A DNA stretch of 64,000 nucleotides. Source: Cunninghamia lanceolata (lineage: Eukaryota; Streptophyta; Pinopsida; Cupressales; Cupressaceae). Below are positions 23,501 to 34,929 of the stretch, in pieces; the stretch's first letter is position 1; each line of letters opens with the position of its first letter. Below the pieces are notes generated by a model. That model was not told where the DNA came from and ran no database searches. It was given only the letters and a program-made list of their open reading frames with translations. The stretch is taken from positions 11,240,001 through 11,304,000 of the forward strand of contig BSBN01000849.1 in the NCBI GenBank assembly GCA_027924645.1, written 5' to 3'. The translations under genes and the position numbers were made by a program.

Positions 23501-23778
23501 GAGACATAAGAGTGGAGTATGAAGAACCTATCACAATCTTTTGTGATAACTCAAGTGCAATAAACATATCAAAAACTCTGGTGTTGCATTCAAACACAAA
23601 ACATATATCCACCAAGTTCCACTTTTTGAGAGAGCAAGTGAACAAGAATGAAGTCAGATTGGAGTTTGTGCCCTCAAAGGGTCAGATTGCAGACATTTTT
23701 ACCAAACCTTTACCTAAGGACACTTTTGAGCATCTCAGGGAGAAGTTAGGGGTTATTACCCCTCTGGGTTTGAATTAA
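20557..23778 (+). pseudogene. Pol of Copia element B: protease, integrase, RT, RNase H
   Basis: One frame carries nearly the whole Copia pol. The protease is marked by WVIDSGCSHHM (Asp at 20713). The integrase has its H-H-C-C zinc site at about 21080-21210, the first catalytic Asp in LVHTDLCGP, then RSDRGG and ERKN. RT has KSAFLNGDLEE, LYGLKQAPRAW and FVDDII (22825-22836, F replacing the usual Y). RNase H has YTDADW and STAEAEY, and the end reads IADIFTKPLPKD. Stops are TAG at seven or more places, TAA near 21478, 22514 and 23410, and TGA near 23230. Nearly all sit where W, Q or R is usual. Between about 21793 and 21905 the reading slips one frame and returns. Confidence 0.9.
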
Positions 23779-24118
23779 GGTGCATTGATGTGCATCTGTC
23801 CAGTGGATTTCACAGTCATATGTTATGATCTAGATTGATGCTAGGAAGCTGCTACTCAGTGGGAGCCGTCAGTATGATTATGAAGCATGAGAAGTGGTTG
23901 CAAGTATGTCCCCTTTGCCATTGATGTCAAAGGGGGAGAGAAGACATGTGAAAAAAAAAGTGGTTGATGATCAAAGGGGGGCAATAAAGGAAGAGAAGAC
24001 ATGTGAATGGTTGCTGGTGATAGGGGGAGCTATGTCAATCAGTGAGGAGAAGTTCTTGTCTTAATGGTTAAAACAATTTTTCACATCATATGTTGCCATC
24101 AAAGACAAAGGGGAAGAT
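23779..24118 (+). other. 3' untranslated part and polypurine tract of element B
   Basis: Non-coding stretch rich in AAAGGGGGAG-like words (three or more), ending in the polypurine tract AAAGACAAAGGGGAAGAT at 24101-24118 directly before the 3' LTR. The extra purine runs further upstream could be decayed secondary tracts. Confidence 0.8.
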
Positions 24119-25520
24119 TGTTGCAAGTATGGTCCTAAATGGTGTTGTCATTGATGTCAACCTACTCCTATTGTATTGATGCCAAGAATTGCATGAGTTA
24201 TGTGCTGAGGATATTGAGAAAATTAGCCCTATCAGAAACATAGAAGAATAGTGAAGACAATGAAGTTCTATGAAGTAAATATCCCAACCAGTTGAAGATT
24301 AGAGTATGCGCATCAAAGGGTCTATATATATATGTGTCTGAAGGTTCTCCACTCAAGATTTTAGAGGTCTGCATGAACATTTGAAGAAGTTATGGCCATG
24401 TGAGTAAAACTAGTTTTGACAGCTATTCAAAGGTGACAGAGTGGCACAAATAGGTCCGGTGAGATCCATAAATGCAATATCATATTTTGCAGACCTAGTG
24501 ACATGTTTGGGAGCTTAATACACATTGGTAACTTGATTGGTTCATTGTTTGGAGGTCCACAAGTAGTTCTTCTAATGTGACAGAGATGACCAGCTGTGTT
24601 CTTGAAGTTCTTGATGAAGATGTGAATGATTACAGTAAGTAGAAGCGGTGTGGATGTTCTTGGTGATTCAAGCAAGATTGTGGGGGTCTCTAGATTGTAT
24701 CCAATTTGTGTTGGTGGTTCGCACTCAAGATTGAGCTTGTAATTGAAGATTTAATCTTGGGTGATGGTGTTCTTCTCAGTTTTGGCCGACTGGATGATTT
24801 GCATGTGTTACAGATGATCTTGAAGATGCTTTGTGAAGCATGGCATGTTCCTCAAAGATTAGTGAAGTCCCAGTTGTGTTTGACCAATAGTGTAGTGATG
24901 CACATGAAGTTTTTGTAATAAGTCAAGTTTTTTTTGTAATTGCTCTATAATAAAATAAGTGTATGTTATGCCAACTTTAATGATCATTCCAAAGTCTATG
25001 TCATGTATAAATAAGAGTTACGAAGTTGTTCAAATGTATCCTTGGTGGTCATGATGAGAAGGTGGTAAGGAAGAGGAGTGAAAAGCAGAGTAGAAGTGTT
25101 GAGCTTTAATGGAACTGACTCTAGCATAGTGAAGATGGTAACTTCCAGTTCAAGTATGTAATACTTATTTTCTTTTGTAGACAGTGTGTCTCCTGTAGGC
25201 AGTGGGCCTTTGTGAACACTATGCTTAGGCAATGAGCCCTAATTGGTAAGTGCCATTTTATTTTTCATATTCTTTTAACAGAGAATATAATCTTGGGTTA
25301 GTCACCCCGTGGTTTTTCCCTTAACTGGGTTTTCCACATTAAAATGTTGGTGTTATTTGTGTTGAGTTTGTTTCTGCTCTTGAATTATTGCATTATGCTT
25401 CCATGATTGAATCATTGATATGCTGTTAAAATATAAGAAGGTTTAAGTGAATAAGGAATAGAATTTTGGTGACAATTGATTCACGCCTCCCCTTCTCAGT
25501 TGTGTGTCCCAAATTCTACA
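24119..25520 (+). repeat. 3' LTR of Copia element B
   Basis: A 1402-bp partner of 18167-19561, TGTTGC...TCTACA, with its TATA box (TATAAATA) at 25006-25013. The sequence after it (AACAG, then TACCTGCAAACTC) resumes the interrupted level-1 LTR. Confidence 0.93.
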
Positions 25521-25888
25521 AACAGTACCTGCAAACTCACACACTACAAACTACTCCTTAATCCTTCAATTTTTAGACTTCTAGCTACACAAGATACCAT
25601 AAGTGGTTTACAAAACCATGTGCTTAATTTCTCAGCCAGGATTCTAGTCTAAAAATAAGCTCTCATGTCCAAATTGATATCCCCTATTTTTGACCTTGAT
25701 AGATGTCATAAAATCTATCGTAATATGCCTAAAAATAGGCCTTCAATAACATACCATTATCTGGACATCTTTTGACATTTAATAAACCAATTTTCAAAGC
25801 ACCGACAATATGTAACAGTTGTAGGAAAATATTAAATGAAAAATAAATTCTACAGAAAATATGCAAGGTTGAGAAACCTAATTTCCCA
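25521..25888 (-). repeat. Right part of the 3' LTR of the level-1 Copia element
   Basis: Continues the LTR begun at 17907. Its minus-strand start is proposed at 25888 (TGGGAAATTAGG), directly downstream of a polypurine tract. Together the two pieces make an LTR of about 620 bp, a normal Copia size. Confidence 0.6.
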
Positions 25889-25905
25889 AAATTCTCCCAC
25901 TTGTC
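25889..25905 (-). promoter_or_regulatory. Polypurine tract of the level-1 Copia element
   Basis: Minus strand GACAAGTGGGAGAATTT, adjoining the LTR. The CAAGTGGGAGA core is the common Copia form and is also seen beside the level-5 Copia 3' LTR in this window. Confidence 0.8.
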
Positions 25906-27324
25906 GAATACCTTTCAAGAGCTAGGGGAATCATACCATCATGGATAAAATTCTAAGGGCCAAAAGGCTCATAGACTTGGAACACCACTTGAATTTCACT
26001 ATGCTCACATGCTTAGTTAATGCATCTGCAACATTCACCATTGTCTCTACCTTTTCCAACTTCACCCTACCATCCTCGACCATATCTCTCATGAAGTGAT
26101 ATTGAACATCAATGTGTTTGGTCCTAGCATGAAAAGTTGGGTTCCTCGTAAGGCAAATTGCACTCTAACTATCTCAATAAATTGTAGTTACACCCTATTT
26201 CAATCCAATTTTAGAACACATACGCTTCATCCAAATGGCTTCTTTACAGGCATGAGTATATGCTATATACTCTGCCTTTCTAGTGGATGAAGCAACCATA
26301 ACCTGTTGCTTTCTCATCGAACTAATTGCACCACCATTAAGAATAAACACATATGCATTGGTGGACCTTCTATTATTGACATCACCAGCCTAGTCTAAAT
26401 CCACAAAACCATGAATAATCAGGGAATGCTAATATGCTATACCATGAAAACATATAGAGTACTTTGGTGTACCCAACAAATATCTGAAGACCCTCTTAAC
26501 TACATCCCAATTCACTCTTCCAGGATTAGACATAAAATGAGAAAGAATTCCCACTGCTTTGGCAATGTCTAGTCTTGTACAAACCATAGCATACATTAGG
26601 CTTCCAACAACACTCTTGTAAGGCACTCTACTCATATATTCCATCTCCGATGGGGATGTGGGACATTGTGAAATAGATATCTTTGTTCCCAAAGTAATAG
26701 GAACACAAAGTGGTTTACAATCGTGCATGTTAAACCTTTGAAAAACTGTTCACAAACATACTCACTTTGGCCTAGCCATAGTTTTCTATTTTCACAATCT
26801 CTTCTAATCTCCATCCCAAGCATGTGTTTTGCTGCACCAAGATCTTTCACTTCAAAATTCGCAAAGAGTTGAGATTTCAATTCTATAATCAAACCTTTTC
26901 TTTTCCTAATAAACAACATGTCATCAACATATAAAGCAATTACCAAGAAATAAATACCATCAGATTTAAAATATACATAGGGATTAGATTTAGACTGCAC
27001 AAATCCAAAACTCAACACATGTATGAATCAAACTTTTGGTACCACATCCTAGGACTTTGTTTAAGGCCATATAGAGATTTCTTTAACTTAAAACCAACTT
27101 GCTTTTACCTTTCACCATGTAGTGCTCTGGCTATGTCATATAGATTTCTTCCTCCAAATCACCATGAAGGAAGGCAATTTCCACATCCATTTGTTCAACC
27201 TCTAGGTCATAAGATACTGTAATAGATAATAAAAACTAAATAGATGTCATTTTAGCAATAGGATAAAAGATCTCACTATAATCAATACCCTCAACCTGAG
27301 AGTATCCCTTCATAACCAACCATG
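25906..27324 (-). pseudogene. Level-1 Copia, second part: RT C-terminal half and RNase H
   Basis: Minus-strand reading, broken by stops and small frameshifts. From 27324 down come WLVMKGYSQVEGIDY, then the EQMDV...FLHGDLEEEIY region. Next is ALYVDDML (YVDD catalytic site, near 26930), then KDLGAAKHMLGMEI. A frame change near 26700 leads to the connection domain (VVGSLMYAMVCTRLDIA). RNase H follows at about 26430-26000, with ADALTKHVS near its end. The reading begins exactly at the CCTTA duplication of the level-2 insertion, and its missing N-terminal part is at 61985-64000. Confidence 0.88.
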
Positions 27325-27329
27325 CCTTA
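27325..27329. repeat. Target-site duplication (left) of the 34.65 kb insertion, CCTTA
   Basis: CCTTA precedes the TGTTTACA terminus and recurs at 61980-61984 after the TCTACA terminus of the other LTR. Removing the insertion and one CCTTA rejoins the Copia RT codons around GNVEKYK and the WLVMKGYS block. Confidence 0.95.
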
Positions 27330-27890
27330 TGTTTACAAAAGATATAGATTTTATTTTGAGAAGATTTGAAACTATTTTGCAAACCCTAAAATCTGTATCA
27401 ATTGTAACAGAAAAAGATGACAGATATAACCATAAAACCAAATAATAGCAAATGTTACCGAAGATGTTTGAAATGTGGTTGCTCAAATATTTACATAACT
27501 CCACTATGAAATTTTTGAGGGATTGAAATTGGAAAATAGATGGGTTTTTATAAAGTTTGGGGTAAAAGTGGCTTGGGTAGTTGAACAGAAAAGGTAGGTG
27601 AAAAATAAGGTAGGTAATTAATGGATTTTGGATTATTTTCAATTTGTTACGAATAGGTTTTAAGTTTAGGTTTTTGTAAATAATAAATTGAATTTGTTAA
27701 TTTTAATTTATTATTTATGGGATGGTAGTAAAAGTGAAAAAAATTAATTAAATAATTAAAATTAATTAAATCTTAGGATTAAGGGTAGATTAGGGATTAA
27801 GGGAAATTAATTAATTAATTAAAATTATTTAAATTTCATGTGAAGGGAGGACTTAGGGAATTGATCACTGGTCAATTTTTTATCTCTATA
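27330..27890 (-). repeat. 3' LTR of the level-2 element
   Basis: Starts TGTTTACAAAAGATATAG and ends TATCTCTATA, where the final TATA is a decayed TACA (the partner has TCTACA). It is AT-rich with many TTAATTAA words. It aligns end to end with 61438-61979 with small indels. Confidence 0.93.
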
Positions 27891-27907
27891 TTTTGCCCCT
27901 CTTTGAG
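27891..27907 (-). promoter_or_regulatory. Polypurine tract of the level-2 element
   Basis: Minus strand CTCAAAGAGGGGCAAAA, directly upstream of the 3' LTR. It supports minus-strand orientation. Confidence 0.8.
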
Positions 27908-28438
27908 ATGATGTTGCGAGACAATATCATTTCAAAGAAGATTAAAATATAGGTTGAAATGGATAAAATTGGCTGGATTGGATTGGATGGCGTTCATAAA
28001 AATGAAGGATTGATAGATGACGCCCCCTCAAGAACATATGTAGGGATGAAGGAGATGGATATGCTCTTGAAAAAGGAAATGAAGGGGATGAGATAGAGTT
28101 ATGCTGATTTAGTTTGAGCAACCTAATGTTTGATATAGCATCAGACATTATGCACCAAGGTATAAGGGCTAGGGTGACGATGTGTCAAATGCAAAAAAGA
28201 CCAAAAGTCACTAGAAAACATATGCCTAAGCCACCATGATATGAAAGACCATGATGACAAAGTGGCATGTATGTTGTTAGGACATATACATATGCAAGAC
28301 AAGAAAAGCATGCATAAATGATTCAAAAACAAACAAGGTGATTGCCCCTGTCAAGCTAAAAACTGATGATCGATTAGATTGATTGATGATGATAATGATT
28401 GATGATTGATAGTGTCTGGTTTCAGGAAATGAGACACC
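27908..28438. other. Non-coding 3' interior of the level-2 element
   Basis: Rich in GGATTGGATT and GATGATTGATT words on the plus strand. No gene seen. Confidence 0.5.
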
Positions 28439-29091
28439 TGTTGATGTAGAGAAGGGGTATAAATTGTTCAAACTCATTCGGACAACCATTCACAAGAATC
28501 TTTAGCCATCAATTAATGGGCTTTCCTTCACAAACTACCCTTAATCCTTGTAGCCTTTCAAAAAGGCATTTTTGGGCATAACTTTTGCAGTAGACCTAAT
28601 CTTCAAGAAAGGATACCCTTTTGGCCATTATTACACATATCCGGAAATGAGGTAGGGTTTCTTTTTATGGAAGGGTTCAAAAATTGATTGTCCTTCTTGA
28701 CTAGGCCTAATTAGGCATTTAGGCATGACAAAATTGAGTTTTTGTATCCAAGGGTTCTTTACTCCTGTTCTAACACATCAAACACATCACTTATGATCTT
28801 AAACATCTATCCATATTACATGGACCCTTCTCCAATAGCCTTTACAACAAATCTCTAAGCCTATAGTGTCTTCTAGGTCTCATACATAGAGATATCAGAC
28901 CTAGGACATCATCAAAACACATGCAAACAAAAGCCCTAGTTCCTACAACTTTGGAATATGAAAACATATACAATGACAGCCCATTCCACCAATTTATATG
29001 ATTTTTCACCTTGGGAATGGGGAGAAATACCTTATTTTACTCCATTAGAAACCCCAAACTAGGGTTCTGGTCTGGTTTCGAGAATGCAACA
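28439..29091 (-). repeat. Solo or partial LTR related to the level-3 chromovirus LTR
   Basis: About 650 bp aligns with the first half of the LTRs at 33700 and 55939. Shared segments include TGATGTAGAG(A/C)AGGGGTA, ACTACCCTTAATCCTTGTAG and GACTAGGCCTAATTAGGCAT. It begins TGTTGATG and could end at GCAACA (29091), giving TG...CA ends. The flanking five bases do not match (ACACC and TCATG), so it may be a truncated fragment rather than a clean solo LTR. Confidence 0.7.
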
Positions 29092-30829
29092 TCATGTATA
29101 AGACAATTGATATGATTGACTAATAGCATTGTTGATGTGGGAATGATTTATCCCAAGAACAATACGAGGATTGTGTTGTTGATATGAAAATGATATATCC
29201 TGAGAACAACACTAGGATTGCGAATGATATATCCCATTGAAGATGATGATGATGATGTGATCGAATGATCAAGATTACAACAAGGCTAGGAACAAGACCA
29301 TGGATGTGATTGGATAATTTGACAAGATTGATTGACTCGATTGGTATGGATTAAGGATTGATTTGCATATGAATTTATTGGATTGGATTGATTTGATTTT
29401 GATGAATTGATGATGACTTCATTAATTGAGTGAGTTGAATTTTTATTGCTTGGGTTTTTGTTAGATATTTGATTTTTTTGTATTTTCAAATGTTTTTTAT
29501 TTTTTTTTATATTTGGTTGTTTTAGATGATTAGCATTGGATTGTGCTTGAATAGCCTTTGGATAGATACCAATGACAAGGGAAAAAATAGCCAAAAGGGA
29601 AGGATGAAGATAGGATGCAAGGATGAGCAATAATGGATGGGATGGATAAAAGGATTGGTTATAAGAAAAAGGTAGGAGTACGTATGGATACAAGGATTGG
29701 CAATAGAAGGATAATGGATGGGAGATATATGATAGATGAATGGAAGGAGCCTACGATGTGATCTCCAAGGACTATGTTGCATAGGAATAAAATGCCCCCA
29801 CTCTAGATATTATGCCTTGATGGGGTGATGTTTATCAGGATGCATGATGGGGATAATGCGTGGAAGGGATGAATGGACTTAGTAGTAGATGGATGTATAG
29901 AGGATGTTCTTAGAGATGGATGGATGAAATTTTGGAGTATGACAAGAGGTGTCAAAAGCAATTTTCAACATTTTGCGCTTACACTCATCAAAATCAAAAG
30001 GAGGAAGGGAAGATGGATGGTGCAAAGAGGAAGGTATGATAGATATGATGGGTAAGGATGGAAAGATAGGATGGAAAATGATAGGATAGGATATGAGATA
30101 AGATATATAGAATGGGAGAGATAAGACCACATGCCCCCAAGTGTAAAGCACATAGATAATCACCTACACATGATGCATGTTTGCTAGGTTTTCATCACGA
30201 TACTTATTCAAGGTGCCATAAAAATGGTTTTCACCATTGCACGAAGGATTTATCTTTACTATTTTGATTTTTTTTTGTAGGGGATAGTTCGATGGAATAG
30301 GTAGGGACTAAAGAATTTTGTTCCCATAGCAAGGTGGTAATGTCCCATTAGATATGGATATTATCTCATGGACCATATCAAGTCTCATTATGCTCATAAA
30401 TGTTGGTGGGGAATTGCACGAGAGGGAAATAGTATATTATGGATGGATGGATAGTGGATTATGTATGGATCATTGATAGTGGATTATGATGGGGATTAGG
30501 ATGGAAGGATAGAAGATTAGTAAGGAGATAAAAATATGGATAGAAGGACTTATGCAAAAGCATGGACCATAGGGATATGATGGAAGAAATAAGTGGGATA
30601 GTAGATAGAAGATGGGAAGATGGAGGTATGTGGGAATGTTGTGGAGTGTAAGGGAACCAAGACCAACAGTTGCACACACCGAATTGGATTTTGAATCTTT
30701 TTATTGGAAGGGAGATTTTGGAGTAATGGAGATGTTATTTGAGGGTATTTTCTATCTAGGACTTTAGGACCCAAATGGACTTAAGAATTTTAGGATATTG
30801 TGATGGGAAGTAGGATGTTTGGGATTTTA
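29092..30829. other. Low-complexity, purine-skewed interior of the level-2 element
   Basis: The plus strand is strongly G and A rich (GGATGG, GATAGG, GATGATG words), and the minus strand accordingly reads as P, S, H and I rich frames. A roughly 45-bp unit with GTTGAT(G/A)TG and ATGAT(T/A)TATCC repeats near 29138-29240. I see no convincing gene; open frames here follow from the base skew. Confidence 0.5.
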
Positions 30830-33366
30830 GGATTGTCGATGCTCTATTTGAATTAGGTGCTTTTTTCTTGGGGACCCAAACCATTTTGGTTTTGAAATTA
30901 TCTTTTTGAGATGTTGACTTGGGTAGCCTTTTTGAATTTTGATTTTTCTTTGATTATTTGCATTGGTGCCTTGTTGCAGGAGGATTATTAGGATTTTTTG
31001 CTTTATGGGTGGAGGCATCCAATTTTTTATTTTTGAATCCTATAAGGGTTTTTGGGATAGCTTCATGTTTAGTCGATGTGTGCATTTGTTGATCATGATT
31101 AGGAATTTTAGGGGATTTATAGGAATGGGATGTATGAATGGATTTGTGGCTAAAGTGATAAGGGGATTTGAAGATGGGAATATTAGGAGTTGGAAGAAGT
31201 GGTGGTAGAGTAGATGGAGGGATGTTAGGAGTTGGAAGAAGTGGAGGTAAAGTGGATGGAGGGAGAAGGATGGTCACATGCTTTTTGGGTTTGTAGGATA
31301 ATTGAGGAGGGATGGCAACATATTTTTTATGGGTTCAATAAGGTGCACCTAGCTTGGGCTTTGATGAAGTGGATTTAGGAGGTGGGGATGTGGTACCAAC
31401 ATCTTTGGATTGACTTCCTTGAGATATATAACCAATACCATACGATTTTGGAGAGACTTGGACATGGATGGATTCCTAGTTACCTTGCTCATGAAGGCCT
31501 AAGCCTTTACCTTGATAATTCATTTTTTGGAGTATGCGATGCACAATGGGACTATATGTGTTGTGGGCATTAGACTTGAGCTCATTACTAGATGGAGAAG
31601 GTGTGGTGGTAGATAATGGTTTCTGTTCTCTTAGGGAAGAACATTCATTTAGGAAGGTAGTAAGACCAATAGAATATGATGGTGGATTTGAAATGGGATC
31701 AATATGAGATGGTGAAGGAGTAATAGGATCTTGATTATCATTATTCTTATTAAGATCCAATGTATTTGTTTTATCGTCTATGTGCTTTTGGGGACCGAGT
31801 GTCTCATCAAGGGAAGTGGATGTTGTGGGATGATGGATACGAATATGTGGAGGATTGAAAGCACTAGTTTGGATATCTTGTTCATGGATGGTTATAGGAT
31901 TATGGATAGGTGGAGTGATAAGATTTTGAGCATGGAATGCATAAAGTTGAGTAAGAGAATCATCATGGTTTTCTTGATCATAGATAGGATCTCGATCATA
32001 TATGGGAGCTTGATCATAAATAGGATTAAATGTGTTGTGGATGGGATCATTTTGCTCATGGATAGGCTTAGCATCATAGATACTATCTTGATCATAAAGA
32101 AGGTATAGGCTATGGATAGGTTGAATAGAAGGGCTTTGATCTTGATTTGGGGAGGAGCACTTGGTTGATCATGCTTTGGATTTGACTCTTGACATAAATC
32201 TTGAGTTTGGATAGGAATGGAGGTTTCTTGGATAGGTTCGATGTATGATGGGGAATGAATTGGGCTTATGGTAGGTGGATCTTCAATAGATTTGATAGTT
32301 TGTGTACTACAAGATGGGATAAGAGAAATAGGCATGACATTTGAAGGTTCTTGGATAGTTTTAAGGATAGGGATTTGATGGCATGAGGGTAATGGTTGAT
32401 TCCTTGCTAGTATCCAATGGATCACATCCTTACTTAGTATATGGGTAGATGGACAATATAATGGATGAAGAATAATGGTAGAAGGTGTAGGCATATGATA
32501 AAGATTAGGATTACTTGTGCTAGATGGGATGAAATTGGATGAGTGGATTTGGATTTCTCCATTGCTTTTCTTTTATTTTTAGATTTTGCAAAGAGTCTTC
32601 AGAGAAAAGATTCATTGGTTGATGGATTAGAGCTTGGAAAGTTTGATGGTGGTGTTGGTGTAGGACTAGTAGATTTTGGGATATGCATTCTATTGAATGG
32701 TGATGGAGGACTAGTAGATGGATTGGTGTATGATTCCAAACTTGAGGTGGTATTTCCCTTGTCAAGATTATCATTAAGATGGCTAAAGGATTCGTGACCT
32801 TCATGTGAGAAGTGACTGGTACTAGTATGCTCATATTGTGGGGAATTTGGAGATGGATATTGAAGAATATTCATTAGATTAGTTGATGTGGAGGGACTAG
32901 GTTGGCATGATGATGGAGGTGACTCATGAGATTGGGATGAAATTTGTTGATGTTGTGGTTGTGTTTGTTGGCTTTGGGATTGGTAGGTGGCTATGAGTTA
33001 TTGGATTTAGACTAGGAGTTGTTGTATTTGTGGTGATTGGTTTTGTTGAAGTGGTTGGATGATGGTTTATAGTTGTTGTATGATTTGTTGGTTTAGGGGT
33101 TGTTCTACTTGGTGGAGTGTTTGGATGATGCCTTGTAATTCTTCTTCTAGGATCTTTTGCTCTAGTGTTGGGATTGAGTTACACATATGTTGAAGTCCTT
33201 GTATTTTGGATTGATCCTCCAAGTATGCCTCATAATCTACAAGATTCTCATCATTATCAAAGCTAAGAGGAGGGCCTCCTTGGTGTATGAGTTTGGGTTT
33301 TGAATTTGACCTAGATTTGTTGAGGATCATAACCATTTTGATGAATAAGTATTGGATTAGGATCAA
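30830..33366 (-). pseudogene. Proline/serine-rich ORF with G-patch-like motif (level-2 element)
   Basis: A long minus-strand reading, broken by stops and frame changes, can be followed from about 33366 to 30830. It begins with an acidic and Q-rich part (DNDENLVDYEAYLED), then Q-rich and S/P-rich segments. Near 32110-31960 is a tandem peptide with the pattern PI(Y/H)(D/E)Q: PIHEQ, PIHNT, PIYDQ, PIYDR, PIYDQ. At 31541-31479 lies ILQKMNYQGKGLGLHEQG, which fits the G-patch consensus (aromatic, then GxGLG, then QG), an RNA-binding motif of splicing factors and some retroviral proteases. After it come PPSTLPPLLPTPNI twice in tandem and a basic tail. No protease active site was found. I do not recognise the full protein; the G-patch call rests on a short motif. 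Confidence 0.55.
31180..31263. repeat. 42-bp tandem duplication within the level-2 ORF
   Basis: The block with TTAGGAGTTGGAAGAAGTGG recurs 42 bases later with few changes. On the minus strand it encodes PPSTLPPLLPTPNI twice. Because 42 is a multiple of three, the frame is preserved. Confidence 0.8.
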
Positions 33367-33699
33367 GGATCCAAATATGAGTAAGATGATGATAAATGAA
33401 TTAGGTGGGAAATGGATGGATTAGATGATTTGATCGATTAAAGAGCTTCTTAGGATTCACAATGGAAAATGGTGACAAGAATGCACTTCAACCATAAAAA
33501 CACAGTGTCCAGATGTCTAATAGGAAGTAGTATAAGCATAATGTGTATGTTTAATAGCCCCTTAAGGCTAAATTTCCACAAGTCTTGACACAATTGAATA
33601 CACTTGAAAACAATGCTTAATCTACCTAAGGTCAATGGCCAATGACAGCTTGTTCAAGCCCACAACTTGGAATATCCTTCAATGCTAATGTAGGAATAT
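33367..33699. other. Level-2 interior up to the chromovirus insertion
   Basis: No gene recognised. It ends with AATAT directly before the TGATGTAGAG terminus of the inserted chromovirus LTR. The other flank reads AACAC (57099-57103), so the target duplication, if real, has two C/T differences. Confidence 0.5.
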
Positions 33700-34875
33700 T
33701 GATGTAGAGCAGGGGTAGGACATGATCAAACTCACTTAGGAAACCATTCAAAAGAATCTTTAACTATCAATCAATGGATTTCATTCAAAAACTACCCTTA
33801 ATCCTTGTAGCCTTTCAAAAAGTCCCTTTTGAACATAACTTTTGGAGAAGACCTGATCTTTAGGAAAGGAGCCCATTTAGGATGCCCTTTTGGCCATTCT
33901 TACACTTATCTAGAAATAAGGTAGGGTTTCTTTGTATAGAAGGGCTCTAAAATTGTATGTCCTCCTTGTTGACTAGGCCTAATTAGGCATTTAGGCATGA
34001 CAAAATTTAGTTTTGACTCCAAGGGTTCTTTACTCTTGTTCTAACACATCAAACACATCATATATAGCCTAAATGGACTACTCCCTCCTTATGGACCATC
34101 CTACAATAGTCTTTTCAATCAATCATCTAAGCATCTAGGGTCTTCTAGGTCTGATACATAGAGATGTTAGACCATTAGAGTAACTTCACAGGTGCACAAA
34201 CTTTCACACCTGCCTTTGCAACCTTGAAAATATGAAAATACATGCCTAAATAGTCCATTCCACCAAGTTTCAGGGTTTTCTACCAATGGAATGGAGAGTT
34301 ATACATTTCCTTTGCTCACTGGTTACCTTAAGTAGGGTTTAGACCAGTCTGGGAAGAAATCAACACAACTCTCTTATTCCTCAATGAAAATGAATGCAAC
34401 AAAGAACAATAGAAATTAGATTCACTATATTTTCATTTCCAATTGGTTCCAGATTAGTATAGGGTCGTACAGATCCGTACTATGAAAGACAAAAATAGAA
34501 AAATGTTAGGAAACTATAGAAAACAGAGTATTTTATTGCTTCAACTTCCAATATCCAACCACCAACCCTTGGGTCGTACAATGTAGACCAATTTATGCCT
34601 CAACAAATAATTTTCCTCATACAACTAACTTCAACTACCCTTTTAACCATCTTTTGAAGAGTTGACAACAAAAATGCAAGATTTGTCAAGGCAACAATTA
34701 TAACATATGACAACTTTTGGAAGGACTAACTAATTGACCCCAAACTTTCATAAATGGCTCCAAATGGACAACAATCACCCAAAATGACCTTATCAATATG
34801 AAATGACACAAACCAAAAAAAAATTACAACTTTGACTCTTGGAGGCATAATGGACCTGTGGGTGTTCCTGCACCA
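33700..34875 (-). repeat. 3' LTR of the chromovirus
   Basis: 1176 bp, aligned along its length with 55939-57098. The minus-strand start TGGTGCAGGAACACCC is preceded by TTGGGAGTA, a weak polypurine tract at about 34876-34884. Confidence 0.92.
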
Positions 34876-34929
34876 TACTCCCAAGGGAAAAGAAAGCTCA
34901 AGTCCCACTTGAGGATAGATTTGCAACTG

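Larger units (their letters stand above)
18167..25520 (+). mobile_element. Copia retrotransposon, decayed (element B)
   Basis: Paired LTRs (18167-19561 and 24119-25520) with TGTTGC...TCTACA ends flank a full Copia-order interior: Gag, protease, integrase, RT, RNase H. A tRNA-iMet PBS and a polypurine tract are in place. The flanks read TACAG before and AACAG after, a target duplication with one change. The interior has about a dozen in-frame stops, one early frameshift and a compensating pair of frameshifts in the integrase tail, so it is no longer autonomous. It inserted into the 3' LTR of the level-1 Copia element. Confidence 0.93.

Noticed and set aside
31731..32108. Plus-strand ORF of 125 codons
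   Set aside because: Shadow of the purine-skewed strand. The minus reading has the peptide repeat and joins to the G-patch motif.
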